This document shows, piece by piece, positions 37,089 through 48,302 of a DNA stretch of 64,000 nt. Source of the stretch: Anaeromyces robustus (taxonomy: Eukaryota; Neocallimastigomycota; Neocallimastigomycetes; Neocallimastigales; Neocallimastigaceae); NCBI GenBank assembly GCA_002104895.1, contig MCFG01000215.1, forward strand, positions 48,501-112,500, in the 5' to 3' direction. The notes under the pieces are model-generated. The model saw only the letters and a list, made by a program, of their open reading frames with translations. It had not been told where the DNA came from and made no database searches. Within the stretch, counting starts at the first letter, position 1, and each line of letters starts with the position of its first letter. Both the position numbers and the translations under genes were made by a program.

Positions 37089-37160
37089 TGCCTATTGACG
37101 GAATCGAACCACCGACCTTCGCTTTACAAGAGCGACGCTCTACCACTAAGCCAAACAGGC
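37089..37160 (-). tRNA. tRNA-Thr (UGU)
   Basis: The minus strand folds into a full cloverleaf. Acceptor GCCTGTT pairs with AATAGGC, the D arm is GCTTAGTGGTAGAGC, the anticodon stem TCGCT/AGCGA encloses the loop CTTGTAA (anticodon TGT), and the T arm is GGTGG/CCGTC around TTCGATT. The discriminator is A. A run of eight T follows immediately on the minus strand as a Pol III terminator. No intron. It looks functional, and differs from the tRNA-like LTR modules in keeping an intact anticodon arm. Confidence 0.9.
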
Positions 37161-37227
37161 ACTGTTAAGTTTCCAATGATAAAAAATGAATAATTAATCT
37201 TAATTTCATTAAGATTACTAAATTCTT

Positions 37228-37909
37228 TGTCAAGACATCAACTGCAATTGAAATTAGAATTTATAATTTCAATTATTTTGATTATATATAATATTATTAT
37301 TTATTATAATAATTATTAATAATTTTTTATAATAATTATATATAATAATTATTATTATAATATTTTATTTTAAATATTATAATATATAAGATTATTTAAA
37401 TAATCTAATAATATATTTTAATATATATATTATTTATATATATTCAATTATATTGAATAATATATTAATTTTATTACTATTTAATATCGATATTAATAAC
37501 TTATTATATTACAAATTATTAATTATATTATACGTTAACGTATCACTTTAAATTAATGTATTAAATTAATGTATTAATATTTTATATTATATTTTATATT
37601 ATTATTATCAAACTTACAAAGTATAAAAGAACATAACATTAAGTTATATTTAATGTTCTTTGTAAGGTTATTAACACCTGAATTATATAGTTATATTAAT
37701 ATTATCAATATCTTATTTTTAAATAAAATTTACTATTAAAAAGTTAATCTTAAAGTGTTATTATTATTATTAAATAAATATTGTGTTATTTGCATTACAA
37801 TTAACTTAGTTATTATTTAAATATTATTTAATTATAAAAACTATATAATTAGTCATTCGACCTAGTAGACTTATTTAAATTAGAAAATAATCCAGTTGGA
37901 AACTTAACA
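37228..37909 (+). mobile_element. Solo LTR, family B copy 1 (682 bp)
   Basis: Begins TGTCAAGACATCAACTGC and ends CAGTTGGAAACTTAACA, with a perfect TTCTT duplication (37223-37227, 37910-37914). A TATA box (TATAAAAG) lies near 37622. It starts 68 bp upstream of the tRNA-Thr 5' end. No tRNA-like module. Confidence 0.9.
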
Positions 37910-38421
37910 TTCTTGTTAAGGATTTGAATGGATTATAGATATAAGCCACATTATATCTATTAAATATTTATTATTCAGCATGTTTATGCGCCCCAAATCC
38001 TTATACAATTTAATTATTATTAATTTTATTAATAATACAGTTGAATATAAATTATACTTTTATTTTATTAACAAATTATATTCTTATCTTATATTATTTT
38101 AATATATATTATTATAATTAATATAAATATTAATTTACTTATATTATTGTATTGTTCAATGAAATGTATAAAAGATTGATGAAATATGTATTCTTACATT
38201 CTTTGTAAGATTATTAACCTAATAATAATCTAATAAAATATAATTATAAAATAATTAAACAAATTTAAATAAAGAAACTATATTTATAATAAAACTTATA
38301 ATAAAATTAATATTAGTGAACACCCTACGTATTAGATTATTGAGCATTTCGACCAAGTTAAACTTTAAACCAAACTAAAACTTTACAATAATCTTACCTG
38401 CTGTTTTGTAACTTCCTTGGA
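37910..38421. other. AT-rich leader before a Ty3/Gypsy gag
   Basis: Holds GTATAAAAG (near 38167), a possible promoter, and a somewhat GC-richer run (GAACACCCTACG, near 38319). A 5' LTR matching the 3' LTR at 44772-45423 is not found here, so the 5' end of the element has been replaced or lost. Confidence 0.5.
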
Positions 38422-38735
38422 ATGCCAAAGTTCTCCTTAAGAAAAAACACGGGTTATTCTGCTAAATCGGACGAAGAAATGGAGATGAATCAAGAAGATT
38501 CAGTTCAACAATTAAGAATGGAAGCCTCACAAGCCTGCAATTCCTTAGCTGAAGGGCTTGAACAATTAAGTAATGAGACTTCCCAAGCTTGCTCAAATAT
38601 TATGTCTGGAGTAAATCAAGGCTTCGTCTCAAAGGATGATTTGCAATGTTACCATCAAGAGGTAATGAAACAATTTCAATCCTACGAGCGTGCTAATAAT
38701 GAGATAATGAACTATATAACCCTTTTATATAGTTC
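38422..38735 (+). pseudogene. N-terminal gag fragment of the Ty3/Gypsy element
   Basis: MPKFSLRKNTGYSAKSDEEM followed by a helical, glutamine/serine-rich stretch. It is open until it hits an 11-bp palindrome (38709-38735), where an antisense piece of another Gypsy element begins. It is probably the gag start of the element whose pol is at 40204-43590, because both share the strand and the interrupted layout. Confidence 0.5.
38709..38735. repeat. Palindrome at the gag / inverted-integrase junction
   Basis: Arms GAACTATATAA (38709-38719) and its complement (38725-38735) surround CCCTT. It lies precisely where sense gag gives way to antisense integrase. Confidence 0.85.
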
Positions 38736-39938
38736 TTTAGATCTTAATAACACTTCTTTAATATGATTAAAGTTAACAATTAAGTCTTTAATAATTTTTC
38801 TATTGGTATCTATATCTGGAAGTAAATAATATTCATCCATAGAAGGGTGGAAGCCATAATTTATAAAGAAAGGTGTTTCCTTTGTAGATTCATTAACAGA
38901 ATTATTATACGCAAACTCGGCAAGGTGTATCCAATCAATCCAATCATCATGATAATAAGCTCTAGAATAAGCTCTAAGATATTGTTCAATAAAGGAATTG
39001 GACCTTTCAACTTGTCCAACAGTTTCATGATGGTCGGTTGTAGCTATTTTAGTAGTTATACTTAAGAATTCCATAATATCTTGCCAAAGTGCACTTGTAA
39101 ATTGTGAACCACGGTCTGTATAAATGTCACTTGGAAGGCCGTGCAGTTTAAATATATTTTCTATGAACGCTTTAGCAGTTTGTTTTGCGTCTGGTATTTG
39201 TTTAAATGGAATAAGGTGGATCATTTTTGAAAACCTATCTACAACCACCATTAATACTGTATATCCTTTAGAAGGAGGAAGGCCACATAGAAAGTCGATT
39301 TCAATAGACTTCCAAGGTCTCTCTGGAGTTTCTAAAGGTTGTAAGAAGCCATATTTTCTATGTCTATTGTGCTTATTTCTTGCACAACTTTCACAAGAGT
39401 TCACAAATTTAGTAACGTCATCTTTAATTTTGGGCCACCAGAAGTTACGTAGAATAAGTTCAAGTGTTCTTCTGATTCCAAGATGACCAGCGGCAGGCTT
39501 CTCGTGATATTTTGTTAAAATCTCCAAACGCATCTTTTCAGGAATATATATTAAATTATTATATAAAATTAAATCATCTTTCATTACGAACTTATTCATT
39601 TTTCTAAAAGGTCTATAGTTATAATCATTTTTTGCATTATTAGGGCTGAAGTAAAGTCTAATATCATCAGCGGTAGCATCTGTTTTAGTTTCTTCTTTAA
39701 TTCTTTCTAAAAGGTCGCTTACAACACCAATATAACTTGGAACTTCTTTAACATTTTTAATATCTAAAATGTATTCTTCTTTCCCTTCTTTATTATCCTT
39801 CATATAATCAGGTCTACGAGAAAGGCTATCTGGCTTTCCATTCTTGTTTCCTTGGCGGTAGATTAATTCAAAGTCGTATTCTTGGAAGAAGAGATGCCAT
39901 CTATGTTGCCTTTGATTACCACAGAAACATACTGACAA
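38712..39938 (-). pseudogene. Ty3/Gypsy RNase H end plus integrase, inverted fragment
   Basis: 408 open codons. The beginning is the end of RNase H (LIYRQGNKNGKPDSLSRRPDY). The integrase zinc finger follows (HEKPAAGHLGIRRTLEL then CESCARNK) and then the core with IEIDFLCGLP, IYTDRGSQFTS and DHHETVGQVER, the D,D,E triad in order. PR, RT and LTRs are missing. It differs clearly from the nearby pol, so it comes from another Gypsy lineage. It sits antisense inside the gag of the host element. Confidence 0.85.
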
Positions 39939-39940
39939 TC

Positions 39941-40203
39941 AAAATACAAATAATAAAAAGAATTCTAAAAAGAATATTGCTACCTCAAGTAATGATAATG
40001 AAAATAAGACAGACTACTTACCTACTACAGAAAAACTTAGAATTTTAGACAATTCTTCTAATCTTTGTTCTTTGCTGGCTTTTTTCACACTTCGAATATT
40101 TTTATTAGCAATAATTGATGGATCTAGATAGCTAAGTGCTAATAAGAATATTAAAGAGAATGTTACAGAAGGAAACAAACCAAGTGAAAGGCACATACAA
40201 CTT
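39941..40203 (+). pseudogene. gag C-terminal part with an internal inverted segment
   Basis: Asn/Lys-rich gag-like frame (NTNNKKNSKKNIATSS), then a segment at about 40025-40128 that makes sense only on the minus strand. There it reads LDPSIIANKNIRS and a helical KK/EE-rich run, matching the LDPSFINEPTIEKAKK region of the second Gypsy at 57926-58050. Plus-strand coding resumes after a TAG at 40126-40128 and runs in frame into pol. Confidence 0.6.
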
Positions 40204-43200
40204 ATGGATCAATTGGATGATTATCTACTACAAGATTTAGTAAAAGAAGTTGCTTCTACAGAAGTCATCACTAAACTAGGTTATCTTTTAGATTTATTTC
40301 CTAAATTTAGATCTGCATTTAGTAAAGCTCTTAGATTAACACCTAAATCAACAATGAATAATGTAATGACGTTAGTTAATAAATTTAAAATAATTAAAAT
40401 TAAAGGAAAAGTTGAGGGTGTCGATTGCGAAATATTTTTAGATACTTGTGCAAGTGTAAACGTAATTACACGATCAGCTTTAAAGAAATTTAAAATTAAC
40501 AAACCTCCTAGTGGCCAAATTCAGGAAACCATTTTCCAAGCTTACTCGAATTCTTCTATTCAATCGGAAATTTATGACCTGGAAGTTTTAATCGGTGGAA
40601 GAACCTTTTCGGACCAATTTAGAGTCATTGAAAAAGATGATATATTCGACATTTTGATTGGAGTTGACTCACTAAAGAAGAACCGGTTTGATATTAATCT
40701 TGTAAAAGACGATTTATATTATATAGATAATGATAATAATTATCATAAGTTAGCAGATTTATATTATGACATTAATTTTAATATAAACAATACTTCACCT
40801 AATGAATCCAATAATACGGTTAACATGATAAGTAATAATAATCCTGAATCTAACGAGGCATCTGCGGTACTCCTAACATTAACCGTTAACAATGAAGATA
40901 AAATAAAAGAACAAAATAAAATTAATAAACAAGTTTTAATGGACGATATTATAAAATCCTTACCTCCAAGATATCAAGTAAGAGTGCGAGATATCTTTAA
41001 TAAGTTTCCATTTATTTTCGCTATGAAAACGGATGATCTAGGTTCTTCGAAATTATTTCCGCATAAAATCAGATTAGTTCCTGGAGCTAGACCTGTGAAA
41101 TTAAAGGCTTATAGGCTATCTAAGTCACAATCTGTTGCTTTAAAAGAAATTTTAATAAAGTTAGTTAATAATAAATTAATAGAACCATCTTACTCTTCAT
41201 GGTCGTTCCCTATTGTGCTTGTTCCCAAGAAGAATAAAGGCGAGTGGCGTATGTGCGTGGACTACAGGCAGCTTAATCTCTTAACCATTAAAGACTCTTA
41301 TGCCATCCCCATAATTGACGAAATCTTAATGCTTATTGGTAATAAAGTAGGAGTAATTTCTGTTATTGATCTGTTCTCTAGGTACCATCAGATTCCTATG
41401 GCTCCTGAGGATAAAGAGAAGACCGCTTTTACAACCATGTATGGCAACTTTAATTTTTGCGTTATGCCATTTGGTTTATGCAACGCTCCAGCGACCTTCC
41501 AAAGAGAGATGAACCGCATATTCTTTGACCTAATTGGAACTTGTATGTTCGTATATATAGATGATTTAGTAATCTTTTCTGAATCTATTGAACAACATAT
41601 CGATCATCTATATAAAGTTTTTAAAATTTTATCTGAAAATAATTTAAAAGTAAATTTCGAGAAATGTAAATTCTTTCAAGAAAAAGTTACCTTACTTGGA
41701 CACTCTTTATCTACCCGTGGAATCTCTCCGGTACCTGAAAAAGTAAAAGTTATTCTAAGTTGGCTGCCCCCTAAAAATACGACTCAATTAAAATCATTTT
41801 TAGGAGTCGTGGGTTATTACAGAAAATTGATAAAAGATTTTGCTATGATAGCAAAACCCTTATATTGTTTATTGAAAAAAGATAGTATATTTACCTGGAC
41901 GGAAGAATCACAAAATGCATTTAATAATTTAAAATCTTACCTAGCTTCAGCCCCAATCTTAACCCCTCCTGATTATGAGAAACCTTTTATAATAAGAACG
42001 GACGCTTCCAGAGATGGCATCGGTGGTGTCCTATTACAAAAAGATAACGAGAAAAATATAGAGTTACCAATTTTCTTTGAAAGTAGATCTTTGTCTACTT
42101 CTGAAAATAATTATAGTATTACTGACCTGGAAGGCAAAGCAGTCTTCCACTGCGTTCTTAAGTTCAAACCTTTTATTTCAGGTAGCTCCTTTATAACTAC
42201 GGTGATCACTGATCATAAGCCTTTGGTGGGTATTTTTAAAAATAGAGAACCTACCAATAGTAGACACCTCAAGTGGGTCACTGAACTTTCAATCCTAAAG
42301 GTAGAGGTTGTTTACGAAGAGGGGAGGAAGAATGTAATTGCCGATGCTCTTTCTAGGCTATCGACAATTCCTAAAAAAACTATAAATATTATCTATACTG
42401 TTAGTGAAGAAGAACAAGAATATAATAAAAGGGTTAATGATTTCAGAGAAAAATTTATTAAAGAAAGGATAATACACATAGATGGCATTGATTACTATAA
42501 ACAAGGCGATAAACTTAGGAAAATTATTAAAAATATAGAAGAGAAATATTACCTTATCCAAGAAGCACATCAAGTAGGCCACGAAGGTGTTTACAAGACT
42601 TATCACAGACTAAAAAGAGATTATTACTGGAAAAATATGAAAAGAGATATCAATAATTATATTAAATGTTGCTATAAATGCCAAACCTGTAAACCGCAAT
42701 CTTTAAATCAATTTACGGAAGATAGACCAACACCACCTGAATATCCTTTTTCGAGAGTTGGTCTGGATATTATAGGACCCCTACCTATAACAAGAAATAA
42801 AAATAGATATATTATAGTATTAGTGGATTACCTTACCAAATGGGTAGAGGCAGAACCTCTGGTGTCAATTGAAGCCGATGACGTAATAAAATTTTTAAAG
42901 AAAACATTTGCTAGACATGGAGTTCCAGAATTACTAATCACAGACAATGGACCTCAGTTTGTTGCGGACAAGACTAAGACTTTTCTGGACCTACACGATG
43001 TCTATGTACACTATATATCTACTTACCATCCAGCTTCAAATGGACAAGTGGAAAATCGGAACAAAGAAATAAGTAAATACTTAAGGCTACTTGGACAACG
43101 CGACCAAGAATGGGATGAAACGCTATATAGTGCTTTATGGGCACTACGAACCTGTAGAAACGAAACAACAAAATTTAGTAGTTTTGAATTGTTGTATGGT

Positions 43201-43590
43201 AGAAGAGATTTACAACCATTCGAACTTACCTTAAATTTAGAAAAGAAAAATGAATTAGAAAATGAAGACGAATATTGGCTACGTAAGTTTACCGACCATG
43301 ACAAATGGATACGTGAAGCGATAAAAAACGTCAACACGGCTAATAAATTATGGGAAGATAGTAGAAGACAGATCAAACGTATGAGAAGTTCTTATAATCC
43401 TGGTGACTTGGTGCTAGTAAAGGTTTTTAACCGCAGAAAATTAGACCCTTACTTCACTGGACCATTAAAAGTTATCGCTATGAGTTTCAACACAGTAACG
43501 GTTTGTGATCCAGTAACAGGCGAAGTTGCTGATAGGAATATACATTTAAAGAATGTAATTCCTTACTTTTCAGAATTAAATTTAGATTAG
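40204..43590 (+). CDS. pol: Ty3/Gypsy Pol polyprotein (PR-RT-RNase H-IN)
   Basis: 1128 aa and fully open. In order: aspartic protease (IFLDTCASVNVIT, residues 78-90, with D-T-C instead of D-T-G), reverse transcriptase (WRMCVDYRQLNLL near 348, FVYIDDLVIFS near 450), RNase H (IIRTDASRDGIGG near 595), integrase zinc finger (HQVGHEGVYKTYH then CCYKCQTC, near 789-820), integrase core D,D,E (GLDIIGPLP near 854, ITDNGPQF near 913, YHPASNGQVENRNKEI near 941) and a C-terminal region (YNPGDLVLVKV). All catalytic residues of RT, RNase H and IN are visible, so this Pol may be active or recently active. The open frame extends upstream to a TAG at 40128, so the M at 40204 is only a nominal start; Pol is probably made as part of Gag-Pol. 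Confidence 0.95.
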   Translation: MDQLDDYLLQDLVKEVASTEVITKLGYLLDLFPKFRSAFSKALRLTPKSTMNNVMTLVNKFKIIKIKGKVEGVDCEIFLDTCASVNVITRSALKKFKINKPPSGQIQETIFQAYSNSSIQSEIYDLEVLIGGRTFSDQFRVIEKDDIFDILIGVDSLKKNRFDINLVKDDLYYIDNDNNYHKLADLYYDINFNINNTSPNESNNTVNMISNNNPESNEASAVLLTLTVNNEDKIKEQNKINKQVLMDDIIKSLPPRYQVRVRDIFNKFPFIFAMKTDDLGSSKLFPHKIRLVPGARPVKLKAYRLSKSQSVALKEILIKLVNNKLIEPSYSSWSFPIVLVPKKNKGEWRMCVDYRQLNLLTIKDSYAIPIIDEILMLIGNKVGVISVIDLFSRYHQIPMAPEDKEKTAFTTMYGNFNFCVMPFGLCNAPATFQREMNRIFFDLIGTCMFVYIDDLVIFSESIEQHIDHLYKVFKILSENNLKVNFEKCKFFQEKVTLLGHSLSTRGISPVPEKVKVILSWLPPKNTTQLKSFLGVVGYYRKLIKDFAMIAKPLYCLLKKDSIFTWTEESQNAFNNLKSYLASAPILTPPDYEKPFIIRTDASRDGIGGVLLQKDNEKNIELPIFFESRSLSTSENNYSITDLEGKAVFHCVLKFKPFISGSSFITTVITDHKPLVGIFKNREPTNSRHLKWVTELSILKVEVVYEEGRKNVIADALSRLSTIPKKTINIIYTVSEEEQEYNKRVNDFREKFIKERIIHIDGIDYYKQGDKLRKIIKNIEEKYYLIQEAHQVGHEGVYKTYHRLKRDYYWKNMKRDINNYIKCCYKCQTCKPQSLNQFTEDRPTPPEYPFSRVGLDIIGPLPITRNKNRYIIVLVDYLTKWVEAEPLVSIEADDVIKFLKKTFARHGVPELLITDNGPQFVADKTKTFLDLHDVYVHYISTYHPASNGQVENRNKEISKYLRLLGQRDQEWDETLYSALWALRTCRNETTKFSSFELLYGRRDLQPFELTLNLEKKNELENEDEYWLRKFTDHDKWIREAIKNVNTANKLWEDSRRQIKRMRSSYNPGDLVLVKVFNRRKLDPYFTGPLKVIAMSFNTVTVCDPVTGEVADRNIHLKNVIPYFSELNLD

Positions 43591-43903
43591 AATAAAATAT
43601 ATAGATAAAATATATATACTTATACAATATAAAATCAAAATAGTAATAATAATACTTATAATATAAAATATATATATACATGATAATAACAATAATAATA
43701 GTAATAATATATAGATATAGATAGATATATATTTTATAATATACAATATATAATAATAGGATAAATAGTAGATGAATTCACATATATAAATAATTATATA
43801 ATTTTAAAATAAATAATGTAAAATATAATATATAAGTATATAAAAATATGAATATAGGAATATAAATTTAAAATAATTAAAGATAAATAATAATATAGAT
43901 ATA

Positions 43904-43945
<42 letters not shown>

Positions 43946-44753
43946 TATATATAAATATATAATATATATAAAAAATATAATGAGACAATGTTGAATATAA
44001 AATATATAAGTATATATATATAGTAGATAAAATATAAATTATGACAATAGAAATTAAAGTATACAAATATATAAATAGTGATATAATAATATAAAATAGT
44101 ATAATAATATATAGTATAATATGAATATAATATAAATATATAGAGTAAGATAATATAATGTATAAAACAAGAGATGCAATGTGCATAATTAGTATAATAA
44201 TTAAAGTGATAAAAATAGTATATAGTAATGGCAAAATAGAACATAATTTATAGAAAATATCAATAATATAATTATATACACAATATACATATATAAATAA
44301 TTAAATTTATTTCAGAATAATTAGTAAAATAATAAGTAAATTATATCACCAAATGGAAAATATATCTATAAATAATCTAACTCAGAATTCACAAATTTTT
44401 CAATAATAATTTGACTTATAAAATTGTTTTTTTGAAATGTAAACAAACAACGACGCGTATAAAATAAACGTGATAGATAATTATATTATAGTTATATATA
44501 TATATAAAAAAAAATTATAAAAAAAAAAAAAAAAATAATATATATATAATATATATAAATAGGAAATACACGGATATAATATTAATAGAAATTTCAAAAA
44601 AAAAAAAAAAAAAAAAAAAAAATTAAATTTTTCTTAATTTGGATAATTCAAACTCAACGATACATAATGTAATGATAATGTACAAAAAATTTTTATGTAT
44701 TAAACTATATATATTAATAATATATATATATAGACTTCAAGGGACGAAGTCTA
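43591..44753 (+). other. 3' untranslated region of the Gypsy element
   Basis: AT-rich with three long poly-A runs (about 43909-43940, 44518-44535, 44597-44622). No coding potential beyond low-complexity frames. Near the end, GACTTCAAGGGACGAAGTC recalls the conserved tail of many Ty3/Gypsy elements just before the polypurine tract. Confidence 0.6.
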
Positions 44754-44771
44754 AGCTAAGCGGGGGCGTTT
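44754..44771 (+). other. Polypurine tract of the Gypsy element
   Basis: CTAAGCGGGGGCGTTT lies directly before the LTR start TGATACGAACC. A G-rich tract at this point primes plus-strand synthesis in LTR retrotransposons. Confidence 0.6.
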
Positions 44772-45423
44772 TGATACGAACCTCATAGAAATATAGCTTT
44801 AAAGTAGATTATGACAATTATATAACTATGTAAATAAATATAAATTTACAATATTAATAATGTAAAATTGTATTATACACATATAATTAATTATTATAAT
44901 CAATCTACCAATAGTATTAAAGGAAATTAATATAGAATAAGACTATAAAATAATAAATTTTAATAAATAAAAATAAGTTAGAAAAAAGAATAATTAAGAA
45001 AAATATAGAGAAATAAATATTTAAATAGTTTATAAAATAGTGAATAGTTATATAAAATTATAAATATATTAATAAGGTAATTAAGTTAAATATTAGGAAT
45101 ATATTGAGAAAAGAATATTTATCTTAGAGAATTACCTTAATAATAATAATAATAATAATTAGAACTTAATATTAAACTTATTAAAAGAATATAAACATTG
45201 TAAAGATAAATATTATTAGTGTAGAAATACTAATAATTAAATAAAATAAATAAACATTACGACTTCAAAACATAAATTCATTTTAGTTATTTATTATAAA
45301 ATAATAAAGTATTTAAGTATATTTTTTTTATAAATCTTATACTAGAATATATTATTTTATAGTTAACAACTTGTAGTTTCCCTAAATAAATAAAAATTGA
45401 TACTATTTGAAAAAGTTGTATCA
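44772..45423 (+). mobile_element. 3' LTR of the Gypsy element (652 bp, family G)
   Basis: Starts TGATACGAACCTCATAG and ends AAAAAGTTGTATCA, so the ends form TGATAC...GTATCA. It directly follows the polypurine tract. No matching 5' LTR occurs in the window, so the target duplication cannot be tested. The flank after it (ATTTGATAAAGAATGAA) also follows the family H LTR at 55539. Confidence 0.7.
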
Positions 45424-46071
45424 ATTTGATAAAGAATGAAATTTATAAAAATATGATTAATATCAGCTGAATTTCAAAAATATTATAAAATTATTTAAAA
45501 TAAAAATTAAAATATTTAGTTATTTAATATAAACAAATTATTTATTTTAACTATTTAACATTCTTAATTTTAATAAATTAATATTTTATTTATAAACAAA
45601 CTTAAAAATAAGAAAATAATATAAAAAGGAAATGTAAAAATAATATTTTTAAAAATTGTTACTAATTATCCATAAAAATTAGAATAATAATTAGAATAAT
45701 AATTAGAATAATAATTAGAATAATAATATTATTTAAAATAACTACTAGTTTAATAATAATTAAAGATTATAATAATAAATTTTATAATGTTTTTAATAAC
45801 TAGCTTTTAATATTTTTTAATTCATAAACGAGATGTATTAAATAAATTTATAATTTTAATAAAACTAATTTTAAACTCTGAAATACTAAACTTAATGACT
45901 TTCTTTTAAATTTTATAATTAAATATGATTTATACAATCATATCTTTGAACAATGAAGTTATCACTTTCTATTTAATAGAATTAAGATAATTTCAACATT
46001 GTTTCATATTTTGATACAATATTCCTTTAAATACACATTATTTCTAAACCCATATTTTTAATGTTAAGTTT
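45424..46071. other. AT-rich spacer between LTRs
   Basis: No gene is seen. It contains a short (TTAGAATAATAA)n run near 45680-45725. Confidence 0.7.
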
Positions 46072-46298
46072 CCAACAGGATTAATTTCTAATTTAAATAA
46101 GTCTACTAGGCCGAATGACTAATTATATAGTTTTTATAATTAAATAGTTTTATAATTAAATAATATTTAAATGATAACTAAATTAATTGCAATGCAAATA
46201 ACACAATATTTATTTAATAATAATAATAACACTTTTAATATTAACTTTTTAATAATAAATTTTATTTAAAAATATGATATTGATAATATTAATATAAC

Positions 46299-46870
46299 TG
46301 TAATAAATTGTAAAAAATAAATAAATAAATTATTTTAAACAATTATTTATATTTTTTGACCCAATAGGTCAACACAGAAAGTAAATCAGAATAAAATATG
46401 TTTTATAAGAAATATGTTTTATTAGTTTTATTAAAATTTAAAAATTTATTCGTTTATTAATTAATTCTGTAATGTTCTGAATTACTTATAATTAATTAAT
46501 AAAATCGCGAAGAATTAATCATTAAAAAATTTTACACCTATTTATACTTTTTACGGAAAAATAGTTTTCTTCGTAAAAAGTTATTTAAAATTTCTAGAAA
46601 CTTTTGATTAAAATCTTATAGAAAAATTTAGAAAAATTTAATATAAAAGTTGTCTTAAATTTTTGATTGTATTCTATTAATTTCTACGTAAAATACAGAA
46701 ATAAAAATACAGAAATAAAATACAGAAATTTATAATAAAAAATTTAAAAAATAAAATTTTAATAAAGTTTGTAACAAGTGTGAGTCGAACCCAGAGTGTT
46801 CGCCCAGATGGTCATAGTGACTAACCACTAGACCATGGTTACTATTTTATTAATTGTGAGATTCGTTACA
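46299..46870 (-). mobile_element. LTR family A copy 1 (572 bp), nested in B3
   Basis: On the minus strand it starts TGTAACGAATCTCAC and ends TTACAATTTATTACA, with a perfect ATAAC duplication (46294-46298, 46871-46875). It holds a tRNA-like module near its 5' end, a repeated TTTCTGTATTTTA motif, then TATAAATAGGTG as a TATA box in the middle (about 46536-46543) and AATAAA-type signals in the last third. Layout is U3 with Pol III module, TATA, then R-U5. Confidence 0.9.
46771..46842 (-). promoter_or_regulatory. tRNA-like module of LTR A1, 72 nt
   Basis: TGGTCTAGTGGTTAG is a classic A box (as in tRNA-Glu/Asp) and GGGTTCGACTC a classic B box, 44 nt apart. The ends GTAACCA and TTGTTAC can pair in six of seven positions, like an acceptor stem, and the total is tRNA-length. 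The anticodon arm does not fold. The same module is in A2, A3 and A4. Confidence 0.8.
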
Positions 46871-46918
46871 ATAACTATATAATTCAGGTGTTAATAACCT
46901 TACAAAGATGTAAAGATT

Positions 46919-47501
46919 TGGAGTGACCACTAGGTTATTGTAGGAAATTAATAATAAATAATAATATAATATATTAAATTATTTATAACACTATTGATTA
47001 TTCACTTAATTAATTAGTAGATTCATTTATATAATATATATTTGTTCATTTATTTATGGTTGATATTTATATTTTATTTATTATTAATTGATTGTTAATA
47101 TCGACTCAAAGAGTCAAATAAAATAAAATACATGAATTTATATATTCAAAAATCTATTCTAAATTATTACATGATTGGGCAAATTATTTAAAATAAGAAT
47201 TATATAATTATTTAATTATTATTTTAATTAAATAAATATAATATTAAGAACTAGATAAATTATTATATTAATTAAGTGAATAATAAATTAATATTTAAAT
47301 AAATTTATTTCAATGAATACATATTATTAATTTAAGTAAATTATTATCTAATAATTGAGTGAATATATTTATTATTAATTAAATAAATAATATTATTCCG
47401 AAAGGTAAAGAGTAAGGTTTGAACCAGAGACAACCAACATAATAATAGAAGCAGGTAGAACTGAGCCTAATTAGTAGCCATAATGGATCCATATCATTAC
47501 A
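46919..47501 (-). mobile_element. LTR family D copy 2 (583 bp), nested in B3
   Basis: On the minus strand it starts TGTAATGATATGGATCC and ends CACTCCAAATCTTTACA, with a perfect duplication AAAGA (46914-46918, 47502-47506). The tail contains ACTCTTTGAGTCGA as in D1 and D3. Confidence 0.88.
47410..47485 (-). promoter_or_regulatory. tRNA-like module of LTR D2
   Basis: TGGCTACTAATTAGG (degenerate A box) and GGTTCAAACCT (B box) at tRNA-like spacing, beginning about 20 nt after the LTR start. Confidence 0.6.
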
Positions 47502-47829
47502 AAAGAACATTAAATATAACTTAATGTTATGTTCTTTTATACTTTGTAAGTTTGATAATAATAATATAAAATATAATATAAAATATTAATACATTAATTT
47601 AATACATTAATTTAATGTGATACGTTAACGTATAATATAATTAATAATTTGTAATATAATAAGTTATTAATATCGATATTAAATAGTAATAAAATTAATA
47701 TATTATTCAATATAATTGAATATATATAAATAATATATATATTAAAATATATTATTAGATTATTTAAATAATCTTATATATTATAATATTTAAAATAAAA
47801 TATTATAATAATAATTATTATATATAATT

Positions 47830-48302
47830 TGTAAAGAACAGAAGTCCAACAATAATAATTCTTAATAAACTTAAAAACACCTCAATATTAGAAAATAAAC
47901 AAGAATTATTGGACACAAACAAACAACAGGTTAGTATCAAATAATTTTATTTATTTTATTATTTCTTTGTTAATAAAAACTCGAATTTTCAAATGAGAAA
48001 ATTCTTGAATATTTATAAACATTATTTCAAAATATTTTAATTACATTTTTCATGAGTTATTATATTCTAAATCTAATTGGTCTATTAACCTTTTTATAAT
48101 AAAATAATATTATCATTTAATACACTTTATAATATATTAATATATAATAAAATAATAATAAAAAAATAAAATAATAAAATAGTAAAAAATAAAAATATAA
48201 ATTTTAACAAAAGGCATTCCTGTGTATTGAACCCAGGAATACTGAGCAGAGTTCTAGAGCTTAACGAGTAAGCCAACTCTATAATTTCTAGTATTCGTTA
48301 CA
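47830..48302 (-). mobile_element. LTR family E (473 bp), nested in B3
   Basis: On the minus strand it starts TGTAACGAATACTAG and ends GGACTTCTGTTCTTTACA, with a perfect TAATT duplication (47825-47829, 48303-48307). A tRNA-like module follows its start; the rest is AT-rich with no frame. Confidence 0.88.
48214..48285 (-). promoter_or_regulatory. tRNA-like module of LTR E1
   Basis: TTGGCTTACTCGTTAAGC (A box) and CTGGGTTCAATAC (B box). The second half forms a 7-bp hairpin ATTCCTG/CAGGAAT around the B-box loop. It resembles but does not complete a tRNA fold. Confidence 0.6.

Noticed and set aside
43794-44244. Two overlapping 146-aa minus-strand frames rich in I, Y and L
   Set aside because: AT simple-sequence in the 3' UTR of the Gypsy element; both frames are open only because of the composition.
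46771-46842. Functional tRNA gene in LTR family A
   Set aside because: The anticodon arm does not pair and one acceptor pair is missing; four copies share the same defect, so it is a tRNA-like module and not a tRNA gene.
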